DNA of 64,000 bases from Mesorhabditis belari (taxonomy: Eukaryota; Nematoda; Chromadorea; Rhabditida; Rhabditidae), in the NCBI GenBank assembly GCA_958450365.1, contig CAUEEP010000892.1, positions 235,001 through 299,000 of the forward strand, written 5' to 3'. Below are positions 58,801-64,000 of this stretch, piece after piece. Numbering within the stretch: position 1 is the first letter of the stretch; every line of letters begins with the position of its first letter. Made by a program: the position numbers and the translations under genes. Under the pieces are notes generated by a model that ran no database searches, was not told where the DNA came from, and saw only the letters and a program-made list of their open reading frames with translations.

Positions 58801-58927
58801 CGTTCAACTTGCAAACAACTAATCTTGCTTAACATTTTTTGTCCATTACTTTCAGCGTCATTCTGGAAGAATTCATAATGAGAAGAGTAAATTACGATAT
58901 GAGAACAGATTGAACCATTTTTATTAA
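55835..58927 (+). CDS. Secreted protein family copy C, 5' half
   Basis: The start ATG at 55835 opens a signal peptide (MPLGLAYQIFSLLWLFFGRL), followed by EESPSFAVHGWELAKE. Later exons: about 56240-56332, from about 56840 (RIPVCADPLPFFVND), 57074-57230, 57341-57450, 57606-57681, 57730-57834, from 57937, about 58157-58300, 58461-58582 and 58669-58712. Readable marks: FEFALFVCHFELKTD, KPVLVIPMSPDGKIHELLIP, DGPFIRFAPTIEEGEQHLC, NFGSALGLKYI, YGYPWVFENS and VVIVDLLEGGTLIVDSFD. The exon at 57937 seems to need a frame change to continue into the conserved DCAFCLLFQMTT. A 3' exon (58858-58927, starting RHSGRIHNEK) offers a stop, so this half could be a gene by itself; otherwise it continues to 63594. 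Family unknown; CUB-like beta strands are a guess. Confidence 0.5.
58342..58393. repeat. Perfect 22-bp hairpin
   Basis: The arm AAGACAAGAGCCTGAGCTTT and its exact complement (22 bp each) are separated by an 8-base loop. It lies in an intron of copy C. Confidence 0.85.
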
Positions 58928-59267
58928 CACCAGCCTTCAAAACCGGCCTACGGCCTCTTTTTTTACCCTCACCTTGTAAAATACGTTAGCAAAAATCTCG
59001 ATAGTGATTATCTCGTTAGTGACCGGATATTTCAGAACCCCATAACGCCAAATTGAGCCTCGTTAGTGAACTATGGCAATTTGCATTGTAAACTTGCAAC
59101 TTGCAAAATTTATATATGGATATATGGAAAAAATTTGAATATAGCCCTGCACACCTAGAGTACCAGTCTGCCACAGTCTTAATTTTAGCGGCACGGCTCC
59201 GTCATGCTGTTAACTTAATTAATTTGTCTTGTCTGATAAGAAAATTTCGTGAATCAAAGAAATTCAG

Positions 59268-62200
59268 TTCAATTGGTGTCCCGATGATCCGAGTCAAATA
59301 CACGGTTTTGTCGCCGACGCAAGCCCTGCTGGTCAAACAGCAAGGGGGAACGTGTTTTGCACTGCGGGGACGTTCAACATTACACTTCGAGAAATGGGGC
59401 CCATGGGTCTTCTTGATGGGAGACTTATTGACGATTTAGGTAAATATGCCCTTAAGGTTCCGCAGTCCCATGAGATCTAGAAAGCTGGAAAACACGTTAG
59501 ATAGTTTGCAACTTTCTTTAGTTAGAAAACACACGAGAGTTTGTGTGACCACGGAAGATTGCCAAAACTCGACCGACCCGAGACATTGTCAAGATGATTT
59601 ACTGATGGATATTGTGCAATATTGCGAGAAGGACAACGAGCATGCATATAAAGTAAGTTTTCTGAGCATTTTACATACAATTAAATCGAAAATTAGGAAA
59701 CTGGCACTAACTAGGAAAAGGCAAGCACTTGCCATGTCCTTTTGAAACGAGACAAGATATTATGGGCCATTCTATACCAATTGTAAGCGTATTTAGTATT
59801 CATCGCAATGTCAAACTTTGCTTCCGTTTTATTTCAATAATCGACGTTCTACGTTAGATGAAGCAAATTGCACGAAAAGGTAGCAACTTTGATCTGTTCT
59901 AACTCAGATCTTTTAGCACTCTAAAACAAACGAACCGCATTATCCAACATTGTCAGATGCAAGTAAAATTTCCGCTAGTCATCATCACACGTTCGCGGCA
60001 CAAAATGACTTTCCATTACTTCTAGCTATCCGACCGTTGAAGTGGATTGATCGTAAGCTTTCTCTATGAATAAGTGAAATAATCATATTAAATTTTTGAA
60101 TGCTATTTCTATAACTTTAAAATTTATATTTGAATTATTAATATACATACCTTGATCAATTCAACATTTTTATTATCAATATCAAGCAGAATTAATGTTT
60201 ATTTTTGTTTTGTAGGCAGAAGCGTACTTTAAATGCGCTCCTCAGCCTGATCTTTGTCCCAATACTAAATGTAAACTTCAGCTAATGTCGATTTTCGTTG
60301 GGCAATGTTGGAGACACTAAATGAGAATCCAAATGTTGACTATCTCCTTCCAATGATCGTTGAGCCATCAGAGAAACCCCTTTGGATCGGTTTTTCCCTA
60401 AATGCCGAAGAAACCTGGTTTACAATATTGGAGAAATTACATTCGGTGAGTCATTTTAATGAGCTTTTAATGAGCTTTTAATGCAACTAAAGTGCGAAAA
60501 AAGAAAGTTTTCGTAGGAACACAACGATAAAAATTGTTCCTATGAGTTTTGGTATGGAGCAGCTCCAAATAAGTTAACGCCTACGACTGAAAACAGAAGA
60601 TTGCTTACATTTAGGTGAGTGTGGTAACAAAAACTAGCAATCCATCCCTTTAGAGACGAAGAACCTTTTTACGAACAATATCTAGACGCAAGTATCTTCA
60701 GTGTCTTTATACCACCGAATTGTGCGCCGACGATTTTCTTCCGATCAAATCGTGACTTAATCCAAGGTAAGAAAAGATTGAGTAAGGAAATGAAAAATTT
60801 TGATTAGGCAATGATACGACGAAGAGGCAAAGAATTTGTTCCGGTATTCACGCATTTATCAGTCGTCATTTTGCTGGTTATGGACGGGAAATCGAAGAGG
60901 GATACTTTCTCTCGAGAACAATCTATTGTGGTGAGTTTAATCGGGTTCTAATTTTATTGTATTTAATGAATGTCAATAAGTGCACTGTACAAATATCAAA
61001 TGTAATGAACTTTTTGTGTGAACTTTCCCGCACCTCACTCAAGTTGATAGTTGAATGCCAAAGGGTGGCGATTCAGCGAGTCAATCACGAATTTTTCGTC
61101 CAATCAAAGAACATATAAAAGGAATCTTTTCGCCATTCATTTCAGCGTTTCTTCATGCTGTCAATCTTCTGTTCTTACTGTGAATCAAGTGTTTTATCTT
61201 TGTAAAAACCGTTATTGTACGATTTGTTATTGTTTGTTATACAGTGGTCCACAAAAGTAATGCTCCATTGCCATTCAAAAGTATTTTTTGCAAAATTCCT
61301 CCTGAAAACATGTATTTCAGGGATATTTTTTTCTCTTATAAAATACTCTAGAAATTCTAGTTGTTAAATAACAGAATTTTTTGATTGAGATCCTTTCAAT
61401 CAAAAGATCGAGGTGGAAGAGTGCAATTACCCCTAAAATTAGCTCCACAAAAGTAATGCCCCATTGATCGTTTTCATGATTATTCTTTTTGTTTCTCCTT
61501 CTATGAACATTAAACGTATTCTATTGTATTATTTAGATCCCTGACATAAAAAATCTTGACACTCCGAAGAAGCTCCAAATTGCTAAGGCCCGGGAAAATG
61601 GGATGCGGGAGCAGGATGTGGCCAACCTCTTCAACTGCTCGATATGGACAGTGCGCCGCATTTTTTCTCAATCAAAAGCCGGCAAAAACCTTCATCGAGG
61701 CCTCAAGAGTGGCCGACGAGCAATCACAACCATAAAAGAAGATCGAGCCGTGATCCAAATGGTGAAAAACGATCCGAACAAAACATCAACTGATGGAAGC
61801 CAAATGATGAGGGATCAATTTAACAAGGTTGTATCGCCGGAAACGATCAGACGAAGATTAAATCAAGCTGGATTATATGCAAGAAGGGCTGCCCGTAAAC
61901 CTCTGATGAATTCTAAGCACCGGAAGCAGCGCCTTGATTTTGCACGGATCTACCGAAGTTGGACAATAAGTGATTGGGCGAAAGTGCTGTTTTACCGATG
62001 AGACAAAAGTCAATTTATTTCACGCGGACGGAAACCATCTTATTGGGCAGCCGACTTGAAAGCGATACACACTCAAGTACATTCGGCCTACGGTGAAATT
62101 CAATGGAGGCAACATAATGTGTTGGGGTAAGAGCCTTTTTAGTATTTTGTCACCTGACTTTTTTTCTTTAGGAGCGATGTCACGAACTTCAGTAGGTCCA

Positions 62201-63594
62201 TTAGTTGACGTCAACTCAACGATGGATGCTGTGGCCTACAAGAACATTATGGAGACTCAAATGCTTCCTTTTGCAACTCAAACCATGCCTCCTGGATGGA
62301 TGCTCTACCAGGACAACGACCCGAAACACAAGTCAAGGCTCTTGATGGGAACTGTGGTGACTCTTCAAAATGGTACACGAGCACGACTTCCGGGCTGGTT
62401 TGCGGCAAGTCGAGTCAAATCGATCAATCCGCCTCCCTACTCACCGGATATCAATGTTAGCGAGCATCTCTGGTCATTTGTGAAGTCACGACTCAAGGGA
62501 AAGAAATTCGATTCGAAGGCTGCCTTATGGGTTCACATTCAACGTCTCTGGGCCACTATCCCCCAAAGTCTTTTGAAGAATCTCGTGGATTCCATGCCGA
62601 ATCGACTCAATGAAGTAATAAAAGCAAAAGGAGGACCAACCGAGTATTGATTTTTAAAAATTGTGTTAATTCTTTGCAAATGGGGCATTACTTTTGTGGA
62701 GCTAATTTTCAAGTAGCTTATTGTTTTTGTTTTATAATTTAATTTGTATGTAATGTATACGGATAAATCTTATATTCTTGAAAAGTCGAGTCTTATGGGT
62801 CGGTAAAAATACCCTCCTCTTTTTCTGAAATGTCGATTTTGCAAGATTTCCTTACAAAACATACTGTTGGATGGCAATGGGGCATTACTTTTGTGGACCA
62901 CTGTATTTGTACTATTTGTTAAGTGTTTGAATGGTAGCTATTTAGCGAGTCAGCTACGTATCTTTTGTCTAATCAAAGAGCATATAAAAGTATTTAAATC
63001 AAGTGAAAGGACATAGACACAACTCACTCACTCACGGACAAAACTTGCACATTATTCTCTTAGTTTTTATACTTTTTAAGATTCGTGGCCAGTGATCTTT
63101 GTAATCGAAATTATCCGTTTAACTCCATCCGGCTGCCTCAATATTTCTTATATGGACAAGGAAGGACAAATATTCTCGACAGAAGAGTAATATCAATAGC
63201 TTTGACAATAATGTAGTTTTTCAGGATAACGGAGTCAATCAGCACACCAATCAATAGATCAAATCCTCACGCCCAAATGATTTGGGTAAGAAGATGGTTT
63301 CGATACTTTTTGCTAACCGTGCCCGTTTGTTCTGAGCATGGTTAAAAGAGTAACGGAAATATTTGGTTAAAATTTGTATTCTTAAATATACAATTAAGTT
63401 ATATCTAAAGAATTTTGCAGATCAAATGGACACCGGTGAATCCACCTGAGAATATTGACGAAGGAGTCTCGCTTCGTGTCTATGTTGAGAAGGTCGAGAA
63501 CAAGCCGAAAACACCAACGGTCTCTCCAGTCAACTCTGATTCCAGAAAATTTTCTTATTACCTCTTACTTGTACTGCTAGGCTTTATAATTTAA
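59268..63594 (+). CDS. Secreted protein family copy C, 3' half
   Basis: Exons, mostly open and matching copy B: 59268-59440 (FNWCPDDPSQIHGFVADASP), 59524-59652 (VCVTTEDCQNSTDPRHCQDD), 59806-59879 (YSSQCQTLLPFYFNNRR), about 59917-60053, 60282-60445, 60520-60614, 60653-60764, 60808-60930, 63083-63190, 63225-63285 and 63421-63594. The second half repeats the first in outline: QTLLPFYFNN echoes DPLPFFVND, LAIRPLKWID echoes ISFRVAEWVD, and VIFVIEIIRL echoes VVIVDLLEGG. The end is a hydrophobic tail (SYYLLLVLLGFII), as for GPI anchoring; AATAAA follows at 63596. A 1.66-kb Tc-type element splits the intron 60931-63082. Best reading: an extracellular surface protein of two related modules; role unknown. 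Confidence 0.55.
61242..62903 (+). mobile_element. Tc3-like transposon, nearly intact
   Basis: Ends CAGTGGTCCACAAAAGTAAT are flanked by TA (61240-61241, 62904-62905); length 1662 bp. Each end has a second inner copy of the CCACAAAAGTAATG site about 200 bp inward, as in Tc3-like elements. The transposase is on the plus strand: a helix-turn-helix (MREQDVANLFNCSIWTVRRI) from about 61560, then a second DNA-binding part. The catalytic Asp in FTDETKV lies just after a one-base gain near 61993 that shifts the frame. A 56-bp intron after MCWG (about 62124-62172) joins to AMS. The rest has the second Asp in YQDNDPKHKS and the Glu in PDINVSEHLWSFVKS (DD34E pattern), with a stop at 62648-62650. The single shift suggests recent inactivation. 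Confidence 0.93.
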
Positions 63595-63655
63595 AAATAA
63601 AATTTTCTCGAATTGAAATTGGTTTGCCTCGTGGGGCAATCGGAGTCTTGAAGGT

Positions 63656-63850
63656 TAGAGCCCCAATTTCTTTAAAGCCTCGTTAACTTGAACCGATTGT
63701 TTTGAATAAGGTTTGGCATCAGCTGTTTCTCCAGGTTTTAGGATTTCGTAGTGCACCAAAGCTTTTGCATTTCCCCAACAACAGAGTATGATCTTCTTTC
63801 CATGAATATCTAGTTTGGGAATCGTTTTCAGCTCTTGATTTGGAGAAAGC
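63656..63850 (-). pseudogene. mariner transposase fragment
   Basis: The minus strand reads SLSPNQELKTIPKLDIHGKK, then IILCCWGNAKALVHYEILKP and GETADAKPYSKQSVQVNEAL, ending KKLGL and a stop at 63658-63656. This is the block between the first and second catalytic residues of mariner transposases. A stop precedes it where Trp is expected. It is a different lineage from the mariner at 46919-48013. Confidence 0.7.
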
Positions 63851-64000
63851 GACTAGTTTTTTCGTTTAAACTTCTCAAATCCATCAGAAATCCATCAGAA
63901 GTCAAAATTCTATTAAAAAAAATCCTTTGACTTATACTTTTGGAGTAAGAATGAGCTCACACTTACACAAGCCTTTTGCTTTGGGAGAGTTCATGTCGAG
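63851..64000. other. Window end, nothing assigned
   Basis: AT-rich. AATCCATCAGA is duplicated in tandem near 63878. Protein-like minus-strand runs may continue beyond the window. Confidence 0.4.

Overview
This window looks like an AT-rich nematode chromosome segment, most likely from a free-living rhabditid. The evidence is the many 40-60 bp introns with TTTCAG/TTTTAG acceptors, a yolk protein gene of nematode type, a lamin-tail intermediate filament gene, serpentine chemoreceptors, and many mariner, Tc and foldback elements with TA target duplications. The species cannot be named from the sequence. Gene models were spliced by eye, so splice positions may be off by a few bases where stated.

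Layout. 0-8 kb: foldback elements, a partial membrane-protein gene whose intron holds a TTCTAGAA-type minisatellite, a complete 11-exon chemoreceptor (minus strand, 359 codons) with two foldback elements in one intron, and a degenerate coding remnant. 8.9-16.1 kb: a complete 14-exon vitellogenin gene (1687 codons) with a compact promoter. 17.2-20.2 kb: a second complete chemoreceptor (280 codons) with two non-autonomous transposons in its introns. 22.75-22.92 kb: a 55-residue secreted six-cysteine peptide gene (minus). 24.8-28.9 kb: a large secreted protein ending in a galectin-like domain. 29.2-31.7 kb: two tandem paralogous genes for four-span membrane proteins (minus), next to a dead Tc/mariner-type element. 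33.6-39.4 kb: a cytoplasmic intermediate filament gene with a lamin tail (minus).

41-63.6 kb: the most unusual part. A tandem family of unrecognised secreted, probably GPI-anchored, multi-exon proteins is present as one decayed copy (B, 43.7-51.9 kb), one better copy (C, 55.8-63.6 kb) and at least four orphan copies of the C-terminal exon module. The array is invaded by mariner, Tc and foldback elements. One Tc-type element (41.1-42.2 kb) carries a segment of an exon from this gene family.

The yolk, chemoreceptor, filament and galectin genes are ordinary neighbours on a chromosome rather than one pathway. No CRISPR array, operon of bacterial type, rRNA or tRNA gene was recognised.
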